The notes under the pieces are model-generated. The model was not told the DNA's origin. It made no database searches and saw only the letters and a program-made list of their open reading frames with translations. This document shows positions 16,081-24,613 of a stretch of DNA of 64,000 nucleotides, in pieces. Each line of letters begins with the position of its first letter. Position 1 is the stretch's first letter. Position numbers and translations under genes: made by a program. Source of the stretch: Pseudomonas sp. Irchel s3f7 (GTDB lineage Bacteria; Pseudomonadota; Gammaproteobacteria; Pseudomonadales; Pseudomonadaceae); assembly GCF_900187615.1 (NCBI RefSeq), contig NZ_FYDO01000027.1:34229-98228 (forward strand), written 5' to 3'.

Positions 16081-16842
16081 CTCACGACCTCTAAAGCAGC
16101 TTGCGCAATGCAGTTGGGTTTTGATCGCCAACACTTCACCCTGCCAAGGGTTGGCATTTTTCTTGGATTGAATAAGGGCCTGCCCGTCGTGCGTCAGACG
16201 CGTTTCGACAAATCCTGGGCTAGCGGTGAGTTCTTATTCGAATTCGTGGTCAAAGGCCTTGTTACAGACCAATTCCATTTGGTGCGGATAGTTGGAGGCA
16301 CCGACACCTGGGCGTCGCGTGAAGCTCTCTCGACACTTCTCCTGCTCAGCACCTGGTTAAGGATTGAGCAGTGCCGGGAATTCAGTGCGGGCGATTGTAG
16401 ATATGTAACGTTTTATAAACCATGTCTCATCCCGAAATAATTTTTATCCGAACCGGCAACAATCATTCACCATTTTCGTAAAAGTGGCGCATCTTATCGA
16501 AATACATTCTCAACAAAAACACCAAAATTAGTAGGTCTACCTTCCGCGATTCAGACAGGTCGGAAGGCTTTGCCGGCGCCCACGACCTCGCCAGAGCCCC
16601 TATGTCACAAGGGCTTTGGCAATTCGTCAGGCATTGTTAAAACGGGCTGTTTCAGATCGACATGACTAAATCGTGAAATTCCCGAATGCGGCCAATTCCG
16701 TTACGTAATCAGGCGCTAATCCCGCACTCTGTAATGCCCTGCGACACACGCACTGTGACAACGTGTCGCACACGTGTCGCACCCTCGACTGACGCCTGTC
16801 ACGGTCTTCTCACTCGAGCCCTGAAATGCGTTCGCCCATACG
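16081..16842. other. long intergenic region upstream of cyo, no supported gene
   Basis: About 760 bases without a convincing gene. The part next to cyoA should hold the cyo promoter; 16410-16540 is clearly AT-rich against the genome background and contains TTTTATAAACC and TTTTTATCCG. Farther out, TGCGACAC (16740-16747) is followed by a tandem 11-bp repeat ACGTGTCGCAC (16761-16771 and 16772-16782), whose core is its inverted copy. A 110-codon plus-strand frame at 16108-16440 has no ribosome site and no recognisable family, so I do not call it. Confidence 0.6.
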
Positions 16843-16883
16843 AAAAAGCCCCGGCCCTTTTATCGAGGGCCGGGGCTTTTTTT
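16843..16883. terminator. bidirectional terminator after dsbB
   Basis: AAAAAGCCCCGGCCC pairs with GGGCCGGGGCTTTTT across a 9-nt loop (TTTTATCGA). It follows the dsbB stop on the minus strand and has T-tracts in both directions. Confidence 0.9.
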
Positions 16884-16912
16884 GTCCGACAAAAATGCGT
16901 CAGCAGCAGACC

Positions 16913-17422
16913 TTAGCGCAGTGCTTTACGGTTTCGCGAGGTCAGCAGCGGTACCAACACCACGATCAGCACGAAGGCGAACAGCGCCCACTGTGCCAGC
17001 GACAGACCGAGGATCGGCGGGTACGGCGTGGAGCAGAAACCGTCGACCTGAAAGCCCAACGGGAAGATCTTCGCCAACGGCAGGCCATCTACGATCGGTT
17101 GCAGCACATCGATGCCGCAGCTGACCGCCGGATAGAACTGGGTATAGACGTGATGCCCGGCAACGCCGACACCGGCCAGCGCGCAGATCACCACCAGGGT
17201 CTCAAATACCGTGATGCTGCGACGCGAACGCATGGCCGCACCAATGAAGGCAAAGATTGCGATCAGCAGCAGCGCATACCGTTGCAGGATGCACAGCGGG
17301 CAAGGCGCTTCGCCCAGGACAATTTGCATGTACAGCGCACCGCCGATCAGCGCCAGGCAAATGATGCCCAGCAACACCAGATAGCGCCGTTCACGGCCCA
17401 ACCGCATGGTTTCCTCGCTCAT
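16913..17422 (-). CDS. dsbB: disulfide bond formation protein DsbB
   Basis: A 169-residue inner-membrane protein with four hydrophobic segments that reoxidises DsbA and passes electrons to quinone. The first active pair is Cys41/Cys44 (CPLC) in the first periplasmic loop, and the second pair is Cys102 (SCGID) and Cys130 (FCSTPYP) in the second loop. ATG 17422 (MSEETMRLG) has a GAAGGGA ribosome site; an in-frame TTG 15 bases upstream is less likely. It sits beside the quinol oxidase operon but is separated by a terminator and a long gap, so it is its own unit. Confidence 0.95.
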   Translation of the reverse strand: MSEETMRLGRERRYLVLLGIICLALIGGALYMQIVLGEAPCPLCILQRYALLLIAIFAFIGAAMRSRRSITVFETLVVICALAGVGVAGHHVYTQFYPAVSCGIDVLQPIVDGLPLAKIFPLGFQVDGFCSTPYPPILGLSLAQWALFAFVLIVVLVPLLTSRNRKALR

Positions 17423-17581
17423 CGTGTTTCCCTTCAATATCCGAATGCCCGCCAGTCTACACGCTGATCCGGACCTTTGAGAGTCAGGAACGTGTCCGGG
17501 GGATTCGGGGGAATAAACGATAAGGCGGTTAAGAAGGGATTAACTTTCCAACTTTCTTCAGCTCAAGACCGAGGTGATGCA

Positions 17582-17672
17582 ATCGCCGGCAAGCCACGCC
17601 CACAGAGTTTTGTGTCGGTCCTGATAGATGGGAACGACACAAAACCCTGTGGGAGCGTGGCTTGCCCGCGAT
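17582..17672. repeat. REP-type inverted repeat (dsbB-hmp)
   Basis: ATCGCCGGCAAGCCACGCCC and its imperfect complement GGGAGCGTGGCTTGCCCGCG flank a loop; inner arms TTTTGTGTCG and CGACACAAAA extend the stem. It is the GGCAAGCC class of Pseudomonas intergenic palindromes. Confidence 0.75.
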
Positions 17673-17712
17673 GAAGGCGACGCGATGAGTCTGGATCACC
17701 GCGCCCGCCGAC

Positions 17713-18894
17713 TTACTCCAGCGCCGCAGCCGGCCCGAAGAACTCGTAACGGCTCTGCTTCTCCGGCACACCCAAGGCTTTCAGGTGGCGTTTGACGGCC
17801 GCCATGAAACCTTTCGGCCCAAGGAAATAGGCATCCAGATCGCGCTCTTGCGGCAGCCACTCATGCAACTGCTGCTGACTCAACAACCCGACCTTGTCCG
17901 CCGCCGGGCTCACGCCGTCATCCTCGGAGTAGCAATAGAAGCGCTTGAGTTGTGGATGACGCTCGGCCAGCCCGTCGATCCAGTCACGGAAGGCATGGAC
18001 ACTGCCGTTGCGTGCGCAGTGGATAAAGTGAATCGGCCGCTGGGTTTGCAGCGCCGCTTCGAGCATCGCAATGGTCGGGGTGATGCCGACACCGCCACTG
18101 ATCAGCACCAACGGCTTGTCGCTGGCACTCAAGGTGAAATCGCCCGCTGGCGGGAACAATTGGATGCTCGCACCGACTTGCAACTGATCGTGCAGGAAGT
18201 TGGAGGCACGACCACCCGTTTCACGCTTGACGCTGATGCGGTACTGGCCCTTGTTCGCCAGCGCCGACAGCGAATAATTGCGACGGATTTCTTCGCCATC
18301 AAGGGTCAGTTTCATGCCGATGTACTGGCCGGGTTCAGCCGCCAGAATCGGGCCTTTGTCCGCCGGCTCGAAGTAGAAGGAGGTGATTTCCGCGCTCTCT
18401 TCAACCTTGGCCGCGACGAAGAATTCCCGCGCTCCGCGCCAGCCGCCCGGTGCTTGTTCCTTTTGGTCATAGATGCTGGCTTCGGCACCGATCAGGATGT
18501 CCGCCAGTTGACCGTAGGCCGCGCCCCACGCCGCAATCACTTCTGGTGTGGCGATTTCTTCGCCCAGCACTTCGGCGATGGCCCGCAACAGGCAGCTGCC
18601 GACAATCGGGTAGTGTTCCGGCAGAATCTGCAGGGCCACATGCTTGTTGATGATCTTGGCCACCAGGTCGCCCAACTGGTCGAGCTGGTCGATGTGGCGC
18701 GCATACATCAATACGCCGTTGGCCAGCGCCCGTGGCTGATCACCGCTGGCCTGGTGGGCCTGGTTGAACAACGGGCGGACTTGCGGGTATTCGGAGAGCA
18801 TCATGCGGTAGAAGTGAGTGATCAGCGCTTCACCACCGCTTTCGAGCAACGGCACGGTGGATTTGACGATGGCACGGTCTTGAACGCTCAGCAT
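17713..18894 (-). CDS. hmp: flavohaemoglobin, nitric oxide dioxygenase
   Basis: A 393-residue protein that converts NO and oxygen to nitrate using NAD(P)H. Residues 1-140 form the globin domain with proximal His85 (INKHVALQILPEHYPIVG), residues about 150-255 the FAD-binding domain (RRNYSLS), and residues 260-390 the NAD-binding domain (ISGGVGITPT). Start ATG 18894 (MLSVQDRAIV) has a GGAG ribosome site and gives the usual family length; the frame is open further upstream but reaches into the promoter. It is divergent from norR, and the region between carries three NorR-type sites and a sigma-54-like promoter, so NO-induced expression is expected. Confidence 0.96.
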   Translation of the reverse strand: MLSVQDRAIVKSTVPLLESGGEALITHFYRMMLSEYPQVRPLFNQAHQASGDQPRALANGVLMYARHIDQLDQLGDLVAKIINKHVALQILPEHYPIVGSCLLRAIAEVLGEEIATPEVIAAWGAAYGQLADILIGAEASIYDQKEQAPGGWRGAREFFVAAKVEESAEITSFYFEPADKGPILAAEPGQYIGMKLTLDGEEIRRNYSLSALANKGQYRISVKRETGGRASNFLHDQLQVGASIQLFPPAGDFTLSASDKPLVLISGGVGITPTIAMLEAALQTQRPIHFIHCARNGSVHAFRDWIDGLAERHPQLKRFYCYSEDDGVSPAADKVGLLSQQQLHEWLPQERDLDAYFLGPKGFMAAVKRHLKALGVPEKQSRYEFFGPAAALE

Positions 18895-18932
18895 AAGGTG
18901 ACTCCAGGACGACTGACTGTTTGCTGTATACG

Positions 18933-18951
18933 TATCAGTTTCCATGCCAAC
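18933..18951 (-). promoter_or_regulatory. sigma-54-like promoter of hmp
   Basis: The minus-strand sequence TTGGCATGGAAACTGATA matches the TGGCACG-N4-TTGC pattern well at the -24 element and less well at -12 (CTGA instead of TTGC). It lies about 40 bases before the hmp start codon, as needed for NorR-activated transcription. Confidence 0.5.
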
Positions 18952-18990
18952 TATTAAATCGTTATAAATCAACAGCTTGATAACTCTATA

Positions 18991-19046
18991 GTCATTTAGA
19001 CACGACGTGCTTTATAGTCATACCGACTACATGGAGTCACTATGAC
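18991..19046. promoter_or_regulatory. three NorR enhancer sites (GT-N7-AC)
   Basis: GTCATTTAGAC (18991-19001), GTCATACCGAC (19017-19027) and GTCACTATGAC (19036-19046) each fit GT-N7-AC, the NorR core site. Three sites upstream of a sigma-54 promoter is the arrangement known for E. coli norVW. The third copy overlaps the norR start codon (19042), so NorR binding could also repress its own gene. Confidence 0.75.
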
Positions 19047-20592
19047 TGCAAAATCCCTGCTGACCGCACTCTTGCCACTGGTCTCTGACCTGTCCCGCGA
19101 ACTCCCCGAAGGCGAGCGCTATCGACGCCTGCTCGAAGCGATGCGCGCCCTGCTCCCGTGCGACGCGGCCGCGCTGCTGCGCCTCGATGGCGAATGGCTG
19201 GTGCCGCTGGCCGTTGACGGTTTGAGCACCGACACACTGGGCCGACGCTTCAAAGTCAGCGAGCACCCGCGTTTCGAAGCGCTGCTTGCCAGCCCGGGAC
19301 CGACCCGTTTCGCCGCCGACAGCGATCTGCCCGACCCGTATGACGGTTTGGTCGATGGCCTGGATGATCATCTGGAAGTCCACGACTGCATGGGTTGCCC
19401 GCTGTTTATCGATGAGCGTCCGTGGGGTTTGCTGACACTGGACGCCCTCGACCCCGAGCGTTTTGAACCGATCGAACTGGATGCCCTGCAAGCCTTCGCC
19501 AGCCTAGCCGCCGCGACCGTCAACGCCGCAGAACGCATCGAGCGATTGAACAATCGGGTGGAGGACGAGCACCAGCGCGCCGAGGTCTATCGCCAGGCCA
19601 GCGGTCAGCAGACTCGCGAGATGATCGGCCAGAGCAAGGCGCACAAGCGGCTGGTGGAGGAAATCAATCTGGTCGGCGGCAGCGATCTCACCGTGCTGAT
19701 TACCGGCGAAACCGGGGTCGGCAAAGAGCTGGTGGCCCAGGCCATTCACGCCGCCTCGCCCCGCGCCGACAAGCCGATCATCAGCCTCAACTGCGCCGCA
19801 CTGCCGGACACCTTGGTGGAGAGCGAGTTGTTCGGCCATGTTCGCGGCGCCTTCACCGGGGCGATGAATGACCGTCGCGGCAAATTCGAACTGGCCAATG
19901 GCGGCACGCTGTTTCTCGATGAGGTCGGCGAGTTGTCGCTGACGGTCCAGGCCAAATTGCTGCGCGTGCTGCAAAGCGGTCAATTGCAGCGACTGGGCTC
20001 GGACAAGGAACATCAGGTCGACGTGCGCCTGATCGCGGCCACCAACCGCGACCTGGCCGAAGAAGTGCGCAGCGGCCGCTACCGTGCCGACTTTTATCAT
20101 CGCCTCAGCGTTTATCCACTGCTGGTCCCGGCCCTGCGTGATCGCAGCCGTGATGTGCTGTTGCTCAGCGGCTACTTCCTGGAGCAGAACCGCTCGCGCA
20201 TGGGCCTCAACAGCCTGCGCCTGAACGCCGATGCGCAGGCGGCACTGCTGGCCTATGACTGGCCCGGCAACGTGCGCGAACTGGAGCACCTGATCGGCCG
20301 CAGCGCCTTGAAAGCCTTGGGCAGCTGCAAGGAGCGACCGAAAATCCTCAGCCTGAGTGCGGCCGATCTGGACTTGCCCAACGCCAGCGCCGAAACCGCC
20401 GAAGTACAACCCGCCGCTGCCATGATGGATGCCGTAACGGGCGATTTGCGCGAGGCCACCGAGCGTTACCAACGCCAACTGATCGGCGCCTGCCTGGAGC
20501 GGCATCACCACAACTGGGCCAGTGCGGCCCGTGAGCTAGGCTTGGATCGGGCGAACCTGGGGCGGATGGCCAAGCGGTTGGGGATGAAGTAA
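19042..20592 (+). CDS. norR: NO-responsive sigma-54 activator NorR
   Basis: A 516-residue enhancer-binding protein. Residues 1-180 form a GAF domain that in this family holds a non-haem iron sensing NO (Cys116 and nearby acidic residues are candidates). Residues about 190-430 are the AAA+ ATPase with Walker A GETGVGKE (222-229) and the sigma-54 contact loop GAFTGA (269-274). The C-terminal Fis-type helix-turn-helix ends in NWASAARELGLDRANLGRMAKRL. It is divergent from hmp and should activate it when NO is present; in P. aeruginosa the equivalent regulator is called FhpR. Confidence 0.94.
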   Translation: MTAKSLLTALLPLVSDLSRELPEGERYRRLLEAMRALLPCDAAALLRLDGEWLVPLAVDGLSTDTLGRRFKVSEHPRFEALLASPGPTRFAADSDLPDPYDGLVDGLDDHLEVHDCMGCPLFIDERPWGLLTLDALDPERFEPIELDALQAFASLAAATVNAAERIERLNNRVEDEHQRAEVYRQASGQQTREMIGQSKAHKRLVEEINLVGGSDLTVLITGETGVGKELVAQAIHAASPRADKPIISLNCAALPDTLVESELFGHVRGAFTGAMNDRRGKFELANGGTLFLDEVGELSLTVQAKLLRVLQSGQLQRLGSDKEHQVDVRLIAATNRDLAEEVRSGRYRADFYHRLSVYPLLVPALRDRSRDVLLLSGYFLEQNRSRMGLNSLRLNADAQAALLAYDWPGNVRELEHLIGRSALKALGSCKERPKILSLSAADLDLPNASAETAEVQPAAAMMDAVTGDLREATERYQRQLIGACLERHHHNWASAARELGLDRANLGRMAKRLGMK

Positions 20593-20619
20593 ATGAGTGT
20601 ATCTGGCGATAGCCACTTC

Positions 20620-20743
20620 TGTGGTGAGGGAGCTTGCTCCCGCTCGGCTGCGCAGCAGTCGTATTTGTTGCCGCCGAGCTCTGCCTGATGGAATGCAGGG
20701 GGGAGTGCTTCGCCCTCCAGCGGGAGCAAGCTCCCTCGCCACA
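20620..20743. repeat. REP doublet (GAGGGAGCTTGCTCCC class)
   Basis: TGTGGTGAGGGAGCTTGCTC at 20620 and its complement near 20720-20743 flank about 70 nt. It is a different REP sequence class from the GTAGGAGC copies elsewhere in the window, and it lies between norR and cheV. Confidence 0.8.
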
Positions 20744-20871
20744 AAGTTTCACCGTTTGGTCCGAGATGAGGCACTCCCCCTAAAGCCTGCCCCAAACAAG
20801 TCGATAACCCGGCATCAATAGCTGTCGTCGATCCCGCGACAGCCCATCACCTTTTTCCCGAGAAGGTTCTT

Positions 20872-21774
20872 ATGTCCACCACCAAAGCCCGCGCAGATTC
20901 ACTTTCGCTTCTGCTGTTTACCTTGCGCAGCGGCAAGTTGATGGCGATCAACCTGCTCAAAGTCAGCGAAATCATTCCCTGCCCGCCGCTGACCAAGCTG
21001 CCGGAGTCCCATCCCCACGTCAAAGGCATCGCCACGCTGCGCGGTGCGTCGCTGTCGGTGATCGACCTCAGCCGTGCCATCGGCGAGCGGCCGCTGGAAG
21101 ACCCGAACGGCGGCTGCCTGATCGTCACCGACGTCAGCCGCTCCAAGCAGGGCCTGCACGTGCAAGCCGTGAGCAAGATCGTTCATTGCCTGACCACCGA
21201 CATCCGCCCACCGCCCTTCGGTTCGGGCGGCGGGCGGGCGTACATCACTGGCGTCACCTCGGTCGATGGCACGCTGGTGCAGGTGCTGGACATCGAAAAA
21301 GTCATCCACGGCATCGCCCCAGTGCAAATCGAAGCAGCCCCGACCGAACTGAGCATGGAAGACGCCGAAATCCTGGGCAGCGCGCGAATTCTGGTGGTCG
21401 ATGACAGCCAGGTCGCCCTGCAACAATCGGTGCACACCCTGCGCAACCTCGGTCTGCAATGCCACACTGCCCGCAGCGCCAAGGAAGCCATCGACTGCTT
21501 GTTGGACCTGCAAGGCACTGCCCAGCAGATCAACCTGATCGTCTCGGACATCGAAATGTCGGAGATGGACGGCTACGCGTTCACCCGCACCCTGCGCGAA
21601 ACCCCGGATTTCGCCCACCTTTATGTACTGTTGCACACCTCGCTGGACAGCGCGATGAATGCCGAGAAAGCTCGAGTGGCGGGAGCAAACGCGGTGCTGA
21701 CCAAGTTTTCATCACCAGAACTGACCCAGTGCCTGATCACCGCGGCCAAGGCTGTCGCCGAGCAGGGTTATTGA
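20872..21774 (+). CDS. cheV: chemotaxis coupling protein CheV
   Basis: A 300-residue protein with an N-terminal CheW-like coupling domain (residues about 12-155; LMAINLLKVSEIIPCPPLT) and a C-terminal receiver domain (about 172-298; ILVVDDSQVAL with the acidic pocket, phosphoacceptor Asp in SDIEMSEMDGY, and KFSS with the conserved lysine). CheV couples chemoreceptors to CheA and adapts by phosphorylation. Pseudomonas genomes carry several cheV genes dispersed away from the main che operon, as here. The GNAT gene begins four bases after its stop. Confidence 0.93.
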   Translation: MSTTKARADSLSLLLFTLRSGKLMAINLLKVSEIIPCPPLTKLPESHPHVKGIATLRGASLSVIDLSRAIGERPLEDPNGGCLIVTDVSRSKQGLHVQAVSKIVHCLTTDIRPPPFGSGGGRAYITGVTSVDGTLVQVLDIEKVIHGIAPVQIEAAPTELSMEDAEILGSARILVVDDSQVALQQSVHTLRNLGLQCHTARSAKEAIDCLLDLQGTAQQINLIVSDIEMSEMDGYAFTRTLRETPDFAHLYVLLHTSLDSAMNAEKARVAGANAVLTKFSSPELTQCLITAAKAVAEQGY

Positions 21775-21777
21775 GTC

Positions 21778-22260
21778 TTGACTGAAGATTTTTGTTGGTT
21801 AATGCGGCGCGACCTCACTGAAGCCGTGCCGGCCATCAATTGGCCTGCGGATCTGCAATTGACTGAATACCGCCCCGAACTCGCCGACGCCGTGCACCGT
21901 TTGATGGAACTCGGTTATCTCGATGGCGGCGGTCGCGTGGCGACATTGGACATGTGGCAACGGCAATTCGAAACCGACCCGGAATATGACCCGGCGCTGT
22001 GTTTCATCGCCCTGGACAACGAAGGTGTCGTGGGCGTGTGCCACTGCTGGACCAGCGCCTACATCAAGAATCTGGTGGTGCATCCACGGTTCCAGGGGCG
22101 GGGACTGGGGCGAGCGCTGCTGTTGCAGGCCTTCAAGGTGTTCCAGCAGCGGCGCGAGGGTTTTGTCGACCTGAAGGTGAGGGAAGACAACCTTCAGGCG
22201 CGGCGATTGTATGAAAGCGTTGGCATGCGTGCGATCCGCCGGGAGCCGATTCCACTCTGA
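21778..22260 (+). CDS. GNAT family acetyltransferase
   Basis: A 160-residue GNAT N-acetyltransferase. The acetyl-CoA binding motif A is clear: IKNLVVHPRFQGRGLGRALLLQA (R/Q-x-x-G-x-G/A), followed by VDLKVREDNLQARRLYESVGM. No ATG with a ribosome site exists at the front; I take TTG 21778, four bases after the cheV stop, because the residues CWLMRRDL upstream of ATG 21802 look like a family-conserved start. Substrate unknown. Probably co-transcribed with cheV. Confidence 0.8.
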   Translation: MTEDFCWLMRRDLTEAVPAINWPADLQLTEYRPELADAVHRLMELGYLDGGGRVATLDMWQRQFETDPEYDPALCFIALDNEGVVGVCHCWTSAYIKNLVVHPRFQGRGLGRALLLQAFKVFQQRREGFVDLKVREDNLQARRLYESVGMRAIRREPIPL

Positions 22261-22290
22261 TTCCGCTGAATCGCCGTCTCATGACCTCGG

Positions 22291-22461
22291 ATGCGCATTT
22301 ATCCGATGGAAATCAACTCGCACATTCCCCTGAACACCGCCGTGAAGGAGTGTCCGCCAGAATCCGGGGAAAAAGAGCCCGAGTTTATTGTCGACGACCT
22401 GGCTGGGCAAACGTTGCCTGAGTGGGGCAGCGAATGGCTGTTCCATGTGTCGAAGGCCTAG
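22291..22461 (+). CDS. possible small protein (56 aa), uncertain
   Basis: An ATG at 22291 opens a 56-residue frame (MRIYPMEINSHIPLN to LFHVSKA). It has no clear ribosome site and I recognise no family. It ends convergent to, and overlapping by four bases, the minus-strand gene at 22458-22715. Codon usage looks acceptable, but the evidence is only an open frame in a 200-base gap. Confidence 0.25.
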   Translation: MRIYPMEINSHIPLNTAVKECPPESGEKEPEFIVDDLAGQTLPEWGSEWLFHVSKA

Positions 22462-22715
22462 CGCTTACCCATCGACCGACGAGTCCCCGGCGGTGCCATT
22501 CCCGGGGTTTTGGTGTGGCCGTTCTTGGCGCCGTTTTTGTACCACGGCTGGTTGGAACCCTTGGCGGACGCCAGCTCACCCGGTTTGAACGGGAACTTGA
22601 ACGCGGGGATCTCGGCTTGGGTTTCGCTGTCGGCGCTGGAGTCGACGCTGTCTGGCAGCTCTGCCTGTTCGTCGCTCAAAGCGTCGGCGACCGGCGGTTG
22701 TTTCGGGGAAGTCAT
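22458..22715 (-). CDS. conserved hypothetical small protein
   Basis: An 85-residue hydrophilic protein, acidic in the first half (ADALSDEQAELPDSVDSSADS) and basic in the second (NQPWYKNGAKNGHTKTPG, GTRRSMGKR). No signal peptide or membrane segment. I start at ATG 22715, which has GGAG in front; the open frame continues upstream but without support. I recall similar proteins ending in GTRRSMGKR in other Pseudomonas, but no function is known. The tail suggests nucleic-acid or ribosome contact, which is speculation. Confidence 0.65.
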   Translation of the reverse strand: MTSPKQPPVADALSDEQAELPDSVDSSADSETQAEIPAFKFPFKPGELASAKGSNQPWYKNGAKNGHTKTPGMAPPGTRRSMGKR

Positions 22716-22791
22716 GAAAGCTCCGGGTGATGCATAAAGTGTCGGGCCCGGTGAGCGAGCCGCGAAAGGCGCCAGTATAAACGGAACGGCA

Positions 22792-22880
22792 GCGACAAGC
22801 TTCAAGCGGCAGGCTTCAAGTTAAAAGCAATGGGAGCGGCTTTTTGACTTGCAGCCTGCCGCTTGAAACTTGTAGCTTGC
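22792..22880. repeat. inverted repeat of the AAGCTTCAAGCGGCAGG class
   Basis: GACAAGCTTCAAGCGGCAGG (from 22794) and CCTGCCGCTTGAAACTTGTA pair around a loop of about 30 nt. This is a third palindrome class in the window, positioned just upstream of the 2-hydroxyacid dehydrogenase gene. Confidence 0.7.
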
Positions 22881-22916
22881 TAAGCATTCTTCACCGCCCC
22901 GACGAGCCTGCCTCCC

Positions 22917-23891
22917 ATGAAAAAGACTGTCCTTGCGTTCAGCCGCGTCACTCCTGCAATGGTTGAACGTCTGCAACAAGACTTCGACGTCATCGTGCCG
23001 AATCCGAAAAACGGTGACATCAATGCCCAGTTCAACGAAGCACTGCCCCATACCCACGGCTTGATCGGTGTGGGTCGCAAGCTCGGCCGTGCGCAACTGG
23101 AAAACGCCACCAAACTGGAAGTCGTCTCCAGCGTTTCGGTGGGCTACGACAACTATGACCTGGCCTACTTCAACGAACGCGGGATCATGTTGACCAACAC
23201 GCCGGACGTGCTCACCGAAAGTACCGCCGACCTGGCGTTTGCCCTGTTGATGAGCAGCGCCCGCCGCGTTGCCGAGCTCGACGCCTGGACCAAGGCCGGG
23301 CAATGGCAGGCCACTGTCGGTGCGCCGCTGTTCGGTTGCGATGTGCACGGCAAGACCCTGGGCATCGTCGGCATGGGCAATATCGGAGCGGCCATCGCCC
23401 GACGCGGTCGACTGGGGTTCAACATGCCAGTCATCTACAGTGGCAACAGCCGCAAAACCGAGCTGGAACAGGAGCTCGGTGCACAGTACCGCAGCCTCGA
23501 TCAATTGCTGGCCGAAGCTGATTTCGTCTGCCTGGTGGTGCCGCTCAGCGAAAAAACCAGACACTTGATCAGCCACCGAGAACTGGCGCTGATGAAGCCC
23601 AGCGCCATTCTGGTGAACATCGCCCGTGGCCCGGTAGTCGATGAACCGGCACTGATCGAAGCGCTGCAAAACAATCGGATTCGCGGTGCAGGGCTGGACG
23701 TCTACGAGAAGGAACCCCTGGCGGAGTCGCCGCTCTTCCAGTTGAAAAACGCCGTAACGTTGCCGCACATCGGTTCAGCCACCCATGAAACCCGCGACGC
23801 GATGGCCAATCGCGCCCTGGACAACTTGCGCAGTGCCTTGCTGGGCGAACGCCCTCAGGACCTGGTCAACCCGCAAGTCTGGAAAGGTTGA
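22917..23891 (+). CDS. ghrB: 2-ketogluconate/glyoxylate reductase (D-2-hydroxyacid dehydrogenase)
   Basis: A 324-residue NAD(P)H-dependent D-2-hydroxyacid dehydrogenase. The nucleotide motif is GIVGMGNIGAAIARR near residue 152; the catalytic triad is the Arg in NIARGPVVDE, the Glu in YEKEPL and the His in LPHIGSATHETR. It is most like GhrB/TkrA enzymes that reduce 2-ketogluconate, hydroxypyruvate and glyoxylate. It stands alone between small genes, so context does not settle the substrate. Confidence 0.88.
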   Translation: MKKTVLAFSRVTPAMVERLQQDFDVIVPNPKNGDINAQFNEALPHTHGLIGVGRKLGRAQLENATKLEVVSSVSVGYDNYDLAYFNERGIMLTNTPDVLTESTADLAFALLMSSARRVAELDAWTKAGQWQATVGAPLFGCDVHGKTLGIVGMGNIGAAIARRGRLGFNMPVIYSGNSRKTELEQELGAQYRSLDQLLAEADFVCLVVPLSEKTRHLISHRELALMKPSAILVNIARGPVVDEPALIEALQNNRIRGAGLDVYEKEPLAESPLFQLKNAVTLPHIGSATHETRDAMANRALDNLRSALLGERPQDLVNPQVWKG

Positions 23892-23900
23892 TGTAAAAAG

Positions 23901-23925
23901 GGGCAGGTGTTGATAACACCTGCCC
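23901..23925 (+). terminator. hairpin after ghrB (no T-tract)
   Basis: Perfect 11-bp stem GGGCAGGTGTT/AACACCTGCCC with loop GAT, 10 bases after the ghrB stop codon. No T-tract follows, so it may be a weak terminator or an mRNA-stabilising hairpin. Confidence 0.5.
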
Positions 23926-24077
23926 AACTACAAACAGAATGATGCCACTTGAAAACAACGCCAAACAAACAACCCATACACACTCTGAAATTCAGTCCGC
24001 CATCAAACAAACGCACCACGCGATAGACTCCATTTAACTTTCCGAACCTGACCGGAATTAAATGGAGAAACTAAAAG

Positions 24078-24587
24078 TTGAATCAACTCACCACCAACCA
24101 ACTCATCAAAATCAGCAAAGTCGCCCTGATGCTTTTCTTCAGCCTATTTGGGCTGCTGATGATGCACAGCAACTTCACCGACTATTCCACCAATTACGAA
24201 TACCTCGGCCACATACTGAGCATGAACACCACTACCGATAACGAGAAATACAGCTACCGGGCCATTACCTCGCCGATGCTCCACCATCGAATTTATTGGT
24301 TGATCATCACATTGGAGGTCATTTACACCACACTCTGCATCATCGGAACTTTTAATCTCTACAGAAACATAAACACCAGCGACGAGGCATTTCACGAATC
24401 AAAAAAGCCCGCCATTATTGGATTACTGATTGCAATCTTTCTTTATTACATTTGCTTTCAAGTGATCGGCATCGAATGGTTCAACATGGATGAATCAAAA
24501 GACTGGAACTATAAGGATTGGGCGCGAAACATTGTCGACTTCATATTACCGCTATTGTTCTTTACCGCTTGCAAGATCGAGCGCTGA
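24078..24587 (+). CDS. DUF2165-like membrane protein
   Basis: A 169-residue protein with four hydrophobic segments (about 11-30, 72-93, 110-132 and 147-163), resembling the DUF2165 family of small integral membrane proteins: NFTDYSTNYEYLGHILSM, HHRIYWLIITLEV and IGIEWFNMDESKDWN are the family-like parts. Function unknown. The start is TTG 24078, with GGAG (24064) at a suitable distance. The gene is visibly more AT-rich than its neighbours, suggesting horizontal acquisition or relaxed composition. A perfect 10-bp hairpin (24575-24605) spans its stop codon. Confidence 0.75.
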   Translation: MNQLTTNQLIKISKVALMLFFSLFGLLMMHSNFTDYSTNYEYLGHILSMNTTTDNEKYSYRAITSPMLHHRIYWLIITLEVIYTTLCIIGTFNLYRNINTSDEAFHESKKPAIIGLLIAIFLYYICFQVIGIEWFNMDESKDWNYKDWARNIVDFILPLLFFTACKIER

Positions 24588-24613
24588 GTAGTGAGGCGCT
24601 CGATCTCGCAGCG

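Noticed and set aside
16108..16440. 110-codon plus-strand frame upstream of cyoA
   Set aside because: No ribosome site, no recognisable family, and it overlaps the region that must hold the cyo promoter.
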